The notes under the pieces: generated by a model
Databases searched by the model: none
What the model saw: the letters and a program-made list of their open reading frames with translations, nothing else
Told to the model about the DNA's origin: nothing
Position numbers and translations under genes: made by a program
Shown here: positions 1 through 10,820 of the stretch, piece by piece
Numbering within the stretch: the stretch's first letter is position 1
Layout: each line of letters begins with the position of its first letter
Origin: Anaeromyces robustus
Lineage: Eukaryota > Neocallimastigomycota > Neocallimastigomycetes > Neocallimastigales > Neocallimastigaceae
Direction: 5' to 3'
DNA length: 28,395 nt
Assembly (NCBI GenBank): GCA_002104895.1
Contig: MCFG01000573.1
Span: forward strand, 1-28,395

Positions 1-160
1 TATTGTTTATAAAATTACATAATGAACCACAGTCTAACATAGATTCACATGTAATTTTATTATTTTGGTTTTTGTTTACATCATTTTTATTTTTACTTTT
101 TGTGGAAAATATGTGGTAAAAATAAAAAATGATGTGGGTAATTTCCCGCTTGATATTACA
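1..160 (-). CDS. Retropepsin (pol N-terminus) fragment of the LTR retrotransposon, partial
   Basis: This minus-strand frame is open from 160 to the left edge and continues beyond it. It encodes a lysine/asparagine-rich stretch followed by ESMLDCGSLCNFIN. That matches the retropepsin active-site region (hydrophobic-hydrophobic-D-[ST]-G-[AS]-x-x-N-F-I), with Cys in place of the usual Ser/Thr after the catalytic Asp. Retropepsins process Gag and Pol polyproteins. The frame is shifted twice by -1 (equivalent to +1) relative to gag. A canonical -1 shift at the gag stop leads into an intermediate frame open to position 76, so a second shift or an indel must lie in the 76-160 overlap. It has no start codon of its own. 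The element may be slightly decayed, or it may use two recoding events. Confidence 0.6.
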
Positions 161-200
161 TCAAAATTTGGGAAATTATAATTGATTATTTTTGAATTTT

Positions 201-234
201 GGGACTCCAAAGGAAGTCCATAACTTAGTTTTTT
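201..234 (-). promoter_or_regulatory. Candidate -1 programmed ribosomal frameshift signal at the gag stop
   Basis: Read on the minus strand, positions 234-228 are A AAA AAC, in the gag reading frame, directly before the gag stop TAA (227-225). This is the classic X XXY YYZ slippery heptamer. An 8-nt spacer follows, then a GC-rich stem-loop: GGACT (219-215) pairs with AGTCC (206-202), with one bulged T, two further C-G pairs and a TTT loop. Heptamer, spacer and stem are all in standard arrangement. After a -1 slip the frame stays open for about 50 codons, to the TAA at 78-76. Function is inferred; no efficiency can be read from sequence. Confidence 0.65.
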
Positions 235-1337
235 GTTTTATTTTGATTTTTATTGTTGTTATTATAATTATTATAATTATTTTTATTATTATTATTATAA
301 TTATTATTATTATTATTATAATTATTATTATAATTATTGTTATAATTATTATTATTATTATTTCTATTATTAAAATTATAATTTGAATTCTTCTTTTTTA
401 TATTTTTGCTACCACTACTATTTGATTTAATTCTACCTTTAATAGTAAGAGAATTTTCTAATAAAATACACTTAGTAAATATTGATTCTAAGGTAGAAGG
501 GAATTCTTCCATCTGCTCTATTTCTTCTTGATATCTAGGATGAAGTCCATTATAGAAGAACATAGCAAGAGCTTCTTCACTCAAAGAAAGACCACGAGAA
601 TGAGATCTAAACTCTTCTATATAATTGTTTATCTTTCCGTAAGTATGTTTAATTTTAGTAAGCTGAATTTTTGCTAATTTTTTGCTGGCAACATCTGAAA
701 AGCTTTTTCTAATTTCATTAATTAATTCAGCCATGGAAGAAGGATCATTAGCGTTATACTTAGCCAAGTACCAATTTCTTGCGCCATCCCTTAAGCGAGA
801 TTTTATAAAGTTTATCTTCACTTCTTCTTGAACTGTATTATTAGGATAAGTTTTAAAAGTATCTTCACACAACTGACAAAATAGATCAGTGTCAGTTGAT
901 TTACCAGTAAAGAATCCAGGTTCTGGCACTTGATTCAAATAAGTGGTCATGGGGTTTCTCATAATAACATCGTTGTCAACATCACGTTGAGTAATGTTTG
1001 ATCTTGTTTCGATGTTATTATTAGGTCTTGGTGTTTCGGCACGTTCGGTAGGAATATCTACAAACACATCAGGCTCTTGAGCAGGAGTTTGACTATTGAT
1101 AAACGAACTAATTTTCCCTATTTCTTGTAAAATAACATCGTTGTTATTCTGGAGAGTAGCAATGTGACTTTCTAACTGAGTTTTAAAATTATAAAATTGA
1201 TCTGCAGAAATATAACTTTCAGTTACAGTTTTAATTATATGTTCTGCAGTATTTTTTGCTTCTTCTCTTATTGTTAAGACATCTTGAACGGTAGCAAGAT
1301 TACTAGTATTATCTTCACGAGCAGAAAACATTGTCAT
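225..1337 (-). CDS. Gag-like capsid protein of an LTR retrotransposon
   Basis: The product is 370 aa. Residues 1-130 are a polar, partly helical leader. Residues about 135-300 resemble the Retrotrans_gag capsid domain: an entry segment PEPGFFTGKSTDTDLFCQL, the RLRDGARNWYLAKY segment with its conserved W (residue 189), a helical core with FSDVASKKLAKIQL, and the NYIEEFRSHSRGL and FFYNGLHPRYQEEI segments typical of Ty3/gypsy Gag. Residues 310-370 are Lys/Asn/Tyr low complexity made of AAT/AAC/TAT codons. No CCHC zinc knuckle is visible, so the basic Asn-rich tail may serve as the nucleic-acid-binding part. A second ATG two codons downstream is an alternative start. The stop codon sits inside a frameshift cassette. 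Capsid assembly is family knowledge; no host role is implied. Confidence 0.85.
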   Translation of the reverse strand: MTMFSAREDNTSNLATVQDVLTIREEAKNTAEHIIKTVTESYISADQFYNFKTQLESHIATLQNNNDVILQEIGKISSFINSQTPAQEPDVFVDIPTERAETPRPNNNIETRSNITQRDVDNDVIMRNPMTTYLNQVPEPGFFTGKSTDTDLFCQLCEDTFKTYPNNTVQEEVKINFIKSRLRDGARNWYLAKYNANDPSSMAELINEIRKSFSDVASKKLAKIQLTKIKHTYGKINNYIEEFRSHSRGLSLSEEALAMFFYNGLHPRYQEEIEQMEEFPSTLESIFTKCILLENSLTIKGRIKSNSSGSKNIKKKNSNYNFNNRNNNNNNYNNNYNNNYNNNNNNYNNNNKNNYNNYNNNNKNQNKTKN

Positions 1338-2065
1338 TCAAGGTAGTAACCAAACTAGGGTAAGGTTATTGTTAAGTTTCCAACTGGATTATTTTCTAAT
1401 TTAAATAAGTCTACTAGGTCGAATGACTAATTATATAGTTTTTATAATTAAATAGTTTTTATAATTAAATAATATTTAAATAATAACTAAATTAATTGTA
1501 ATGCAAATAACACAATATTTATTTAATAATAATAATAACACTTTAAGATTAACTTTTTAATAGTAAATTTTATTTAAAAATAAGATATTGATAATATTAA
1601 TATAACTATATAATTCAGGTGTTAATAACCTTACAAAGAACATTAAATATAACTTTATGTTATGTTCTTTTATACTTTGTAAGTTTGATAATAATAATAT
1701 AAAATATAATATAAAATATTAATACATTAATTTAATACATTAATTTAAAGTGATACGTTAACGTATAATATAATTAATAATTTGTAATATAATAAGTTAT
1801 TAATATCGATATTAAATAGTAATAAAATTAATATATTATTCAATATAATTGAATATATATAAATAATATATATATTAAAATATATTATTAGATTATTTAA
1901 ATAATCTTAAATTATAATATTTAAAATAAAATATTATAATAATAATTATTATATATAATTATTATAAAAAATTATTAATAATTATTATAATAAATAATAA
2001 TATTATATATCAAAATAATTGAAATTATAAATTCTAATTTCAATTGCACTTGATGTCTTGACAAA
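1338..2065 (-). mobile_element. Probable 5' LTR and leader of the retrotransposon
   Basis: This stretch upstream of gag is AT-rich but lacks the long A/T homopolymers that begin right after about 2070, so it looks like a separate sequence block. It contains a minus-strand TATA-type motif TATAAAAG (1667-1674) inside an interrupted inverted repeat (1631-1643 against 1662-1682). It also holds a second inverted pair: GTTAATAACCTTAC at 1619-1632 matches the complement of 1360-1374. TATA motifs and hairpins are normal in LTRs. Without the 3' LTR the ends cannot be fixed. Confidence 0.4.
1667..1674 (-). promoter_or_regulatory. TATA-like element in the putative LTR
   Basis: The minus strand reads CTTACAAAGTATAAAAG across here, giving TATAAAAG about 330 nt upstream of the gag ATG. 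TATA-like words are common by chance in this DNA. This one is favoured only because it has a less AT-biased context and sits inside a hairpin. Confidence 0.3.
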
Positions 2066-3130
2066 AAATGGCTAATGAGCAAAATAAAAAAAATAACAAA
2101 AAAATAAAAAAAAAACAAAATTTAATTTTATTTTGTGTAAAATAATTTATTGTTTAATTTATTATTTAATTTAATTTATTATTTCTTTTTTTTTCTTTTT
2201 TTTATTTTTTTTATGTTAAAAAAAAAAAAATGATTAAATATCATGTGACTTATAAGAATAAAAATTAATTTTATTTAAAATTAGAAACCTTATTTATAAT
2301 TCTTTTTTTTTTTTTTCTTTTTTTCTCTTTCTTTTAAATCTTTATACATATATATATATATTTTATCGTTTTTTTATTATTATTGTTATTTTTATTATTA
2401 TTATTAATCTTCTAATTTGTTTCTTTTTTTATTATATTTAAAATTTTATTAAATACTTATATATATATATATTTAAATTTTTGATGATTATAATGATAGG
2501 TTCATATTCATATTATATTCATTATACTTTTAATAATATCTATTATGAATTAATCAAACTATTATAGTTTTTTTCAAAAATGTTTGAAATAGAATATTTA
2601 TAACTTTTATTGAATATTATTATTAAATATTATTATTAAATATTATTATTTAAATATTGTTTAAATATGATTATTAAATATTTATATTTTATATTTTACG
2701 GTTTATGGTTTATGGTTTATGGTTTATGCAGTTTGTTCTTTTCATTCTTTTTCTGATTAAACCAATATAAATTTTTTGAAATTATGAAATTATGCTTAAA
2801 TCCTTTTGAATCATTATTAATTTAAATTAAATAATTTAGATCATCAATGATAGAAATTTAATTAAAAAAACAAACAAACAAACAGAAAAGAAGCATAGAA
2901 AATAATAAAAAATAAAATAAAATAAAAAAATATCATAGATAAATAAAAAATATAGATAAAAATAAATTAAATTATAAAATAAGTAAAATAATAAAAAATA
3001 ATAAAAATAATGGTAATAATTGAAAGTTCTTCTATTATTCTATTATATATCATAGATAGTTTCATGGGTTAGATATTAATATAATTTTATATGGTAGTGT
3101 CAATATAAATAAAGTAGAAAAAAAAAAAGA

Positions 3131-3340
3131 GTATTAATATTAATAAATAATTAAATAATTAAATATTAATAAATAATAATTAAATAATAATAAATAATAA
3201 TTAAATATTAATAAATAATAATTAAATATTAATAAATAATAATTAAATAATAATAAATATTTAAATATTAATAAATAATTAAATATTAATAAATAATTTA
3301 ATATTAATAAATATAAATAAATAATAATTAAATAATCATA
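3131..3340. repeat. Irregular AT-only tandem array (TTAAATATTAATAAATAA type)
   Basis: The words ATTAATAAATAATAATTAA recur about every 20 bp with small variations. The minus-strand frame across it (3140-3355) encodes only a monotonous Leu/Tyr/Asn/Phe pattern and is not a gene. Confidence 0.7.
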
Positions 3341-3860
3341 ATTTAAATCAATCAAAATTTTAAAAATATCCTGAAAAAAAAATCCTGAAATTAATTACAA
3401 TTTGACAGTTTAAATGAACTAAATAAATGAAAAATTTAATTTTTTTCTAGACTTTTTTTATTATAAAATTATTTTTTATATCTTTATTGTTATTATTATT
3501 ATAAAAATATTAAATTTTGATATTAATTATAATTATAAAAGTCAGAAATTTATCTTTCTTTCTCTTGTTTTTTTTTTTTTTTTCAGTAATATTATAATTC
3601 ATTTATTCATTCATTCATTAAATATAATAATAATAAAGATAAAGATAATTATATAATAAATAAATTTTTATTTATAGCCATTTTTTTATATTATTATTTA
3701 TTAAATATTGAAATTTTATTATTATATTAAATTTCTTAGAAAAATCATCCAAAACATTAATTTATGTATGATCACGTGTTCTTTGTTTATTATCCTGTTT
3801 TTTTAAAAAGAATATAAAATAAAAAAATTTTAAGTAAAAAAAAATTATTAAATTTTATTT

Positions 3861-3926
3861 ATTATATTATATTATATTATATTATATTATATTATATTAT
3901 ATTATATTATATTATATTATATTATA
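3861..3926. repeat. (ATTAT)n microsatellite, about 13 copies
   Basis: An uninterrupted pentanucleotide repeat within intergenic DNA; length polymorphism between strains is likely. Confidence 0.9.
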
Positions 3927-4583
3927 ATTTTTTATATTATATAATATATTATTCATTAATAATAAGATTTTGAATATATTAACAATATATTAATCATATA
4001 TTAGTTAATTATTAGGTATATATTAGTTATATATTATTTATATATTAGTTATATATTATATTACATTATATTATATTATAAGATATTTATATATAATATT
4101 TAATATTTTATTAAAAATTTTTAAAAAATTAATATAATATATTATGTTATATTATATTATATGCATCACATATATTACAATATATTTAAAATTAGATTTT
4201 ATAATATATTACAATATATTATCTAAGAGAGTTTTTAAATCATAATAATTAAATCGTAATTCATAAATTCTTTTTTTTTTCTTATCAAATAATGGGTAGA
4301 ATGTTTTAATATAAAATCGTGCGGTGAATAAAAAATTTTTTTCAAATAGAAGAATCTTTTGAAAAAAAAAAAAATTTTTTTTTTTTATTTTGATATTTTG
4401 ACCAAAAAAAATCCTTAGAAAGACAAAAAATATGAAGTAAGTAATAACCTTAATTTATATTAATTTAATTATTCATTTATTCATTTATTCATTCATTTTT
4501 TCATTAATTCTGATTTTATTAATTATTTATAATAAATAAATAAATATATATATATATATAAATAAAGGAATAAATAAATTATT

Positions 4584-4637
4584 AAATAAATAAATAAATA
4601 AATAAATAATAAATAAATAAATAAATAAATAAATAAA
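4584..4637. repeat. (AAAT)n microsatellite
   Basis: A run of AAAT units with one TAA slip near 4609. It belongs to the AAAT/TTTA class that is the commonest microsatellite in this window. Confidence 0.85.
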
Positions 4638-6106
4638 TTGTTGAGTTATCTGTTTTTCCAAGTTTGAAAAATTTATTCAGTTCAAAAGCTATTTTTTTTT
4701 TTTTTGGTAGTTCAAATTTAGAATTATTATGTGTATATTAATGTATTGGAAATATTAGTTAAGAGAAAAGAATCCAAAATTCAATAATATTTTAAGCAAC
4801 TTTGAAAAATAATAAAGAAAAATAAAAACTTTTTTTTTTTATAAAAAATGAATTAATTAAGTAATGAAATGATAAATGCTTTTTATAATGATTATTCAAA
4901 GAAAAAATTGATAAATAAATAGTATTTTCTTTTTATATATCGATTTATAAAAAATTTCCTTATTTAACATAATTAATATTATAGTATATTTTAAATTTAT
5001 ATATATCACCCATCATTTTAATAATTATATTACCATAATTTCAAATTGGGAATTAATAGATTATAACCATGAAGAATTTGTAACAATAAATAAATAAAAA
5101 AATAAATAAATAACTAAATAAATAAATGTCAATAATTAATAATTAATAATAAAGATTAATAAAATCAGATATATATAAATTTATATAATATATATTTATT
5201 TATTTAATTTTGTTTATTTATTTATTTAGTTATTTTATTATATATATTTATTTATTTATTATTTATTTATTTATTTAATTATTATATATATGGACTTTTC
5301 TATTTAAAAAGAAAAAAAAAAAGAAAAGAATGAACTATATGCAAAAAAAAATATATAAAAAATATATATAAAAAAAAAAAATAATAATAAAATAATACTA
5401 TAATAAATTATAAAAATAAATAAAATAAATAAAATATTAAAATATATTAAAAATATTTAAAATATTAAAAATAATGCTTAAACGAAACTTCCATATTAGC
5501 AGAATGAACAATTCGTCCAAGGAATATTTACAATATCATATGACATGTATTAATTAACATAAATTAAAAAAAATTTTTTTAATTAATAAAATTACCATTT
5601 ATTAATTAAATAATATATAATGTTCTACAATGTTCAATTTCGAACATTAATAAAAATAATAAAAAATTAAAAAATTATATTTTAATAAATTTTTAATTAT
5701 TTTTGTGATCAATTCTTTAAAATTTTTATTAGCTAATTATTCAATAATATATAAAAAGATTGAAATTTCCTAAAATTTAAAAGTTTTTTTTTTTTTTTTC
5801 TTTTAAAGAAAAAAGATTTTAAATATAAAAAATAATAAATATTATAAATAATAAATAAATAAATAAACAAATAAAATATAATAAAAAAAAGAAAATAAAA
5901 AAAAAAATATAACTAATAATAATTAGTTATTAGATCATCAAAAATATAAACAAATATTGTATAGTCATTTAGAACAAATAAAATATCATATCATATATTA
6001 TATTATATTAATAACTAAAAATAAAATAGATTTTTTTTTTTAAAAAAAGATTAACATAATTTGCAGTGTAATATAGTGATTTACTTTATATATTCAAATT
6101 AACAAA

Positions 6107-8248
6107 ATGAATTGCAAATCAAAGTTAGCTATTTTAGCTTTAGTTGCTAAAGTTTTTGCTGCCGAATTCGCAGTTGTTTCTTTTGAAGGAGCCTGTCAAT
6201 TATCTCTTGGTGGTAATACTGTTCAAATGACTGCTGATCCAGCTTGTCCAAATCTTTACAAAGCTACTGCTGATGCTCAAGATGGCGCTACGTAAATATT
6301 TATATTCATTTATATTTTTAATATTATAATAAATACTTTTATATATATTTAAATTAAATAAATACTTTAATATCTTTTTATATTTAAAATAAAATTATTT
6401 TGTTTGTTTAATATTTATTAATTTATAAAATAAATCAATCTTTTTGTTTTATTTATTAAATTCAATTTAAATTATTTTAAATTATTTTATTTTATTTGTA
6501 TTTGTTTTATTTATTATTTTAAATTATTTAAAATTTCAATATATAATTTTAAATAAATGGATTATTTATTATTTTCTATTAAAATATTTTTTTTTAAAAA
6601 ATTATAAAATATAAATAAAATATTGATTATTTTTTTTTCAATTTATAATAGTTATAAATATGTTTGTGGTGGTAAGGAAGATGTTGAACGTACTCTTAAA
6701 GGAGGAAAGACTCACAATGAACTTTTTGGACGTGCTTTAACTGTTTCAGACATGTTTGAATTTGGTTATCCAACTAGTGATGTTTCAGAACCATGGACCA
6801 GAAGTATTGGTAGAACTGAACTTTTCGATCCAACTTATGTTCCAACTGTTATTATTGATGCTGGTAAGGACTTCTTTGTTAAAGGTTCAGGAAGCACCAC
6901 TGCTAATAAAATGACTTTTATTTTAAAGGATAGTGTTCATACTTTTGATAAAGTTAGTATTTCAGCTAAAAATAATGAACAAGATAAATTCCAAATGAAA
7001 TTTGATTTACCAGGTACTGGTATTTACAATAGAACTGGTTTTAAATTCAGACCAAGTTCTGAAGATCCAGTTTTCATTCGTCAAATTTTATATGGTGATA
7101 TTCTTCATGCCATTGGTAATCCAACTCACGAATCCGTTGCCGCTCGTGTTTACTTAAAGGATGGTACTAAGGTTGCCCTTTATGTTTTACAAGAAGATGT
7201 CACTACTGAAAGTTTCGTAAAATCTGCTTTCTTAGGTAATCCAGATGGATCTCTTAAAAGTAATGAACCACAAACTGTTCATGACTGTTCTACTGGTGCT
7301 GATTTCACTGCCAAGGATAGAGCTTTATATGGTTTCACTAATACTGAAACCTCCACCAAATTATATGAATTAATGGCTAAAATAGATGCCACTAATCCAA
7401 CTGACCAAGCTGCTGTTAAAGATTTAAACGACAATTGGTTTGATATGAATATTTTCTTAAAGGCTGCTGCTCTTGAATATCTTGCTGGTCATTGGGATTC
7501 TTACTGGTTCTTAACTACAAATTTCGCTGTTTATGCTCCACCAAATGAAAAGTACTTCTTTATTGATCAAGATTTTGATCAAACATGGAGTGTTGGTATG
7601 AAGGAAAGTTTAGATCCACAAAACTTCCCAACCAAACCATACACTGAATATGTTAATGCTGCTTGGAAAACTATTAACTCTGATCAAGGATCTGACGAAA
7701 GTGGTCATCGTTATTTAATTGAAAAATTCCTTGGATGTGATGGAGCTCCAACTTGTCCAACTAAAGACTTATTTGAAAGTCACTTGAAGTCTATTGTTCA
7801 ACACATTTTCAACCCAGTTGCTATTCAAGCTAAGGTTGATAGTTACAGAACTCGTTTAGATGAAGAAATGAAATGGGATCTTGAATCACCAAATATGCAT
7901 ACTGGTTCATACTCTACTAGACCAGAAAAAGCTGAAGAATACTACCACTTCACCTATGATGATTGGGTTTCTGGTTTTAATGCTGGTCCAAACTCTTTAT
8001 ATGGTATTATTAACTGGACTGAAACCATCGCTAATACTGTTTGTAATCAATATCAAATTCAATACGATAAAACTCCATTAACTCCAGAAACTGCTGCTAA
8101 AGCTAAGGTTGAACCAGCTAAACCAGGAGAACAAGAAAATGTATTAAAGACTAACAATACTCAAAGTTCTAGTGGTTCTATTACTAGCAGTGCCAATGTT
8201 GCTCTTGCAGTTATCGCTACTTTATTAAGTATTGTATTATACCTTTAA
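6107..8248 (+). CDS. CotH-domain protein with signal peptide and GPI-type C-terminus (two exons)
   Basis: Exons 6107-6291 and 6652-8248 give 593 aa; the 360-nt intron (GTAAAT...AATAG) is phase 2. Residues 1-19 form a signal peptide (MNCKSKLAILALVAKVFAA). The CotH region follows, with EPWTRSIGRTELFDP, then LYVLQEDV (about 239-246), then GHWDSYWF (341-348), then an acidic IDQDFDQTW (Asp 367, 369, 371) resembling the metal-binding DxD-type segment of CotH pseudokinase/kinase-fold proteins. The C-terminus is a Ser/Thr-rich stretch ending in a hydrophobic tail (about residues 570-593), as in GPI-anchored surface proteins. CotH was named from Bacillus spore coats, where it phosphorylates coat proteins. 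Fungal homologues are secreted or surface proteins, and in anaerobic fungi the family is expanded. The exact substrate is unknown. The apparent in-frame start at 6623 lies in the intron and was rejected. Confidence 0.87.
6292..6651 (+). other. Intron of the CotH gene
   Basis: The donor is GTAAAT after GCGCTAC and the acceptor is ATAATAG before TTATAAATATG. Splicing joins AC+T to Thr and continues TYKYVCGGKED in frame. If retained, the first codons are ACG TAA, an immediate stop. The contents are plain A/T-rich sequence. Confidence 0.85.
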
Positions 8249-9015
8249 ATAAATTAATTAAAAATAAATATAATACAATACTTTGAAAAAGAAAAGTAAA
8301 AATATATACAATATACAATATACAATATACAATATAAAATATAAAATATAAAATATGAAAAATAAAATATGAAATATAAAAAAATAAAAATAAAAATAAT
8401 TTAAAAATGATAAACAGAATATAAAATAAAAAGAAATAAAATATAATAAAATAAAATAATTTTAAATTAAATATAAAAAGTTAATATATATCATCAATTA
8501 ATATTAATATATATATACACTTAATAATAATATTAACCAACAAATCATATAAATAATAATAATATATATCAAATATTTTTATAGTTAACTATTATTAATA
8601 GTAAATATTAAGAATTTTAATATAATAAAAATTTATATAAAAGCTAATTATAAAATAATGTAAAATAAAAGAATTTTTAATTATAGAATAAAAATAAAAA
8701 AAAAAAAACAAAAAAAAAAAACAAAAAAAAAAAAAAAAAACTTTTATTTTTATTATTTTATAAAGAGTTGTTAAATATAATTTATTAATATATAAAGTTA
8801 TTTAGTATAAAAGATATATAATAAATAATATTAATAAAAAAATATATATCAATAAATATTAAATATATAAATTATTTAAAAAAAAAAAAAAAAATAAGTT
8901 ATATTATTATAATATAATTTTTTAATAATATATAATATATATAATTTTTAAAAGAATTTTTATTTAAATAAAAAAATTTTTTCAAAGTATATATATTTTA
9001 AAAATAATATTATAA

Positions 9016-9046
<31 letters not shown>

Positions 9047-9848
9047 CAATTTTCTTTTTTTTTTTTTTTTAAAAAAAATAAAATAAAATAAAATAAAAAA
9101 TAAAAAATAAAAAATAAAAAATAAAAATACCTAAAATACCAAAAATACCAAAAATAAAAAATTATAAAATTAAATTGAATAAAAAAATTAAATAAAGTAA
9201 TAAAGTAGTTAAAAACAACAAAAAAAAAAAAAGGTATGATGATATAACATAACATAACATATCATAATTAAAATTTTTTATTTTTTTATTTTTTATTAAT
9301 CTCTTTAATTAATTAATAAAATAAAATAGAATAGAATAAAATAAAATAAAATAAAATAAATAAAAAACATATCTTTTTTTTATTATTTCTTTTTTATTTC
9401 TTTTTTTTTTATTTCTTTTTTTTTTTATTTCTTTTTTTTTTTATTTAATTACTTTAAAAATAAAATATTCAAACAATAAAATCTATAATAACAAAAGAAA
9501 AAAAAAAAAATAGAAAAATATAAAAAAGAGTATATATATATATATATATATAAAAAACGTAAAATATGAAACGTGAAACATGAAACATGAAACATAAAAA
9601 AAAAAAAGAAAAAAAAAATAACTTTAATAATTAATAAAAAATTTTTTCTCTTTCTGTAAATTATTTACTTTTTTATTTTATAATTAATTTATTAATTATT
9701 TTTTATTTTATTTATTAAAATATATAATAAATATAAGCATAGAAAAAACATAGAAAAATAAAAAAGTAAATAATGATAAAAAAAGCAATATAATTAAATG
9801 GACAATAAAAGGAAAGAGTAGTAGAAAAAAAAATTTTTTTTTATCTTA

Positions 9849-9876
9849 ATGCCAAGATTTTTATTTTTCTTGGCAT
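9849..9876. repeat. Perfect 9-bp hairpin (ATGCCAAGA / TCTTGGCAT)
   Basis: The arms are 9849-9857 and 9868-9876 with a 10-nt T-rich loop. GC-containing stems are rare in this intergenic DNA. No coding or promoter context explains it. Confidence 0.7.
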
Positions 9877-10775
9877 ATCTTCAAAAAGAAAAAAAAAATT
9901 AAAATAAAATAAATAAAAAAAAAAAATAAACAGAAATAAAAACATAAAAGAGTAAAATATATATATTTATTTATTTTTTTATGTTTCTAGTCATCCTATC
10001 CTATTTTATACTAATAGTTAATATATCTTTATATACGTCTATATCTATATTAATACATCTTTTTTTTTTTTTTTTTTTTTAAATCTATAAACAAAGTATT
10101 ATGATGATGTACGTATATATGTTTATGTTCTACTTATTTTATATTTTATACTTTTAACCAATAAGAATTAAAAATTTTTTCTCTAATGTACAATTATATT
10201 CAGTAATGTACAATTATATTCAATAATGATTAAAAATATTTATATAAAATATTTATTTTTTTTATTTTTTTATTTTTTATTTTTATTTCATTATTTAAAA
10301 AAAAAAAAAAACTTGGTAATAAAAGACTAACTTTGTTAATGGTTGGGGTTATTTAATATTTATTAATGATATATTATTCTAAATAGGTTGTCTATTTTGT
10401 CTATTTCAAAAAAAAAAATTTTTTTCAATAAATAAATTTTTTTTTTTGTATTATAATTTTTTATACAAAGCGCTTTAATTATAATATCTTCTTAATTACA
10501 TATAAAAAATTAGTTTTTTTTTTATATATTTAAAAATCATATCTTAATTTATATATACATATTATTTTTTTTCATAGTATAACTATTTTTTTTTCTAGAA
10601 ATAAAGATTTTTTTTCAAGAAATAAAGATAATATTTTAAACTTTATATTAAAAAAAAAAAAACTTTTTTTCCTTTTTATTTTAACATAATAATAATTATA
10701 TTTAATCATTTGCTTTTAAATAATAATACAACTATTAATTATTAAGTTATATAACGAAATATTCAAAAATAATTT

Positions 10776-10820
10776 GATATAATTTAAATTTAGTAGATTC
10801 TACTAAATTTAAATTATATC
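10776..10820. repeat. 45-bp perfect palindrome (22-bp arms, 1-nt centre)
   Basis: The arms at 10776-10797 and 10799-10820 are exact reverse complements around a single T at 10798; the centre reads AGTAGATTCTACT. A palindrome of this length with no interruption stands out even in AT-rich sequence. Confidence 0.9.

Larger units (their letters stand above)
1..2065 (-). mobile_element. LTR retrotransposon, 5' portion (probable Ty3/gypsy type), truncated by the window edge
   Basis: On the minus strand the order is LTR-like block (about 1375-2065), short leader, gag ORF (225-1337), frameshift cassette (201-234) and a retropepsin fragment (1-160). That is the 5' order of an LTR retrotransposon. Integrase and reverse transcriptase would lie left of position 1, so Ty3/gypsy versus Ty1/copia rests only on the Retrotrans_gag-like character of gag and the protease style. 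The second LTR is outside the window, so the right boundary is a guess: homopolymer-poor sequence ends near 2065, where the minus strand reads TGTCAAGACATC, a plausible TG-type LTR start. I did not find a convincing primer-binding site. Confidence 0.6.
2066..6106. other. Intergenic simple-sequence DNA, no gene seen
   Basis: About 4 kb of A/T homopolymers and short tandem arrays. It includes four copies of GGTTTAT at 2700-2728, an irregular TTAAATATTAATAAATAA array at about 3131-3340, about 13 copies of ATTAT at 3861-3926, and AAAT runs near 4584-4637 and 5090-5130. I found no credible coding frame, tRNA-like box or structured RNA. The last part must contain the CotH promoter; a TATATATT-like word lies about 20 nt before the CotH ATG. 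Confidence 0.7.

Noticed and set aside
1338-1380. tRNA primer-binding site at TGGTTACTACC or TGGAAACTTAAC upstream of gag
   Set aside because: Neither matches a tRNA 3' end that I can vouch for, and the LTR end is not fixed.
2700-2728. (GGTTTAT)4 as a telomere-like repeat
   Set aside because: Only four copies, lying between ordinary intergenic sequence, and not a telomere unit known for this group.
6623-6651. Upstream ATG giving a 541-aa start for the CotH exon
   Set aside because: It lies inside the intron. Splicing from 6291 to 6652 restores the signal peptide and the frame, and MIIFFSIYNS is intron translation.
9010-9255. 81-codon minus-strand Phe-rich frame
   Set aside because: It is produced by A/T homopolymers; no domain, and composition as in random flanking DNA.
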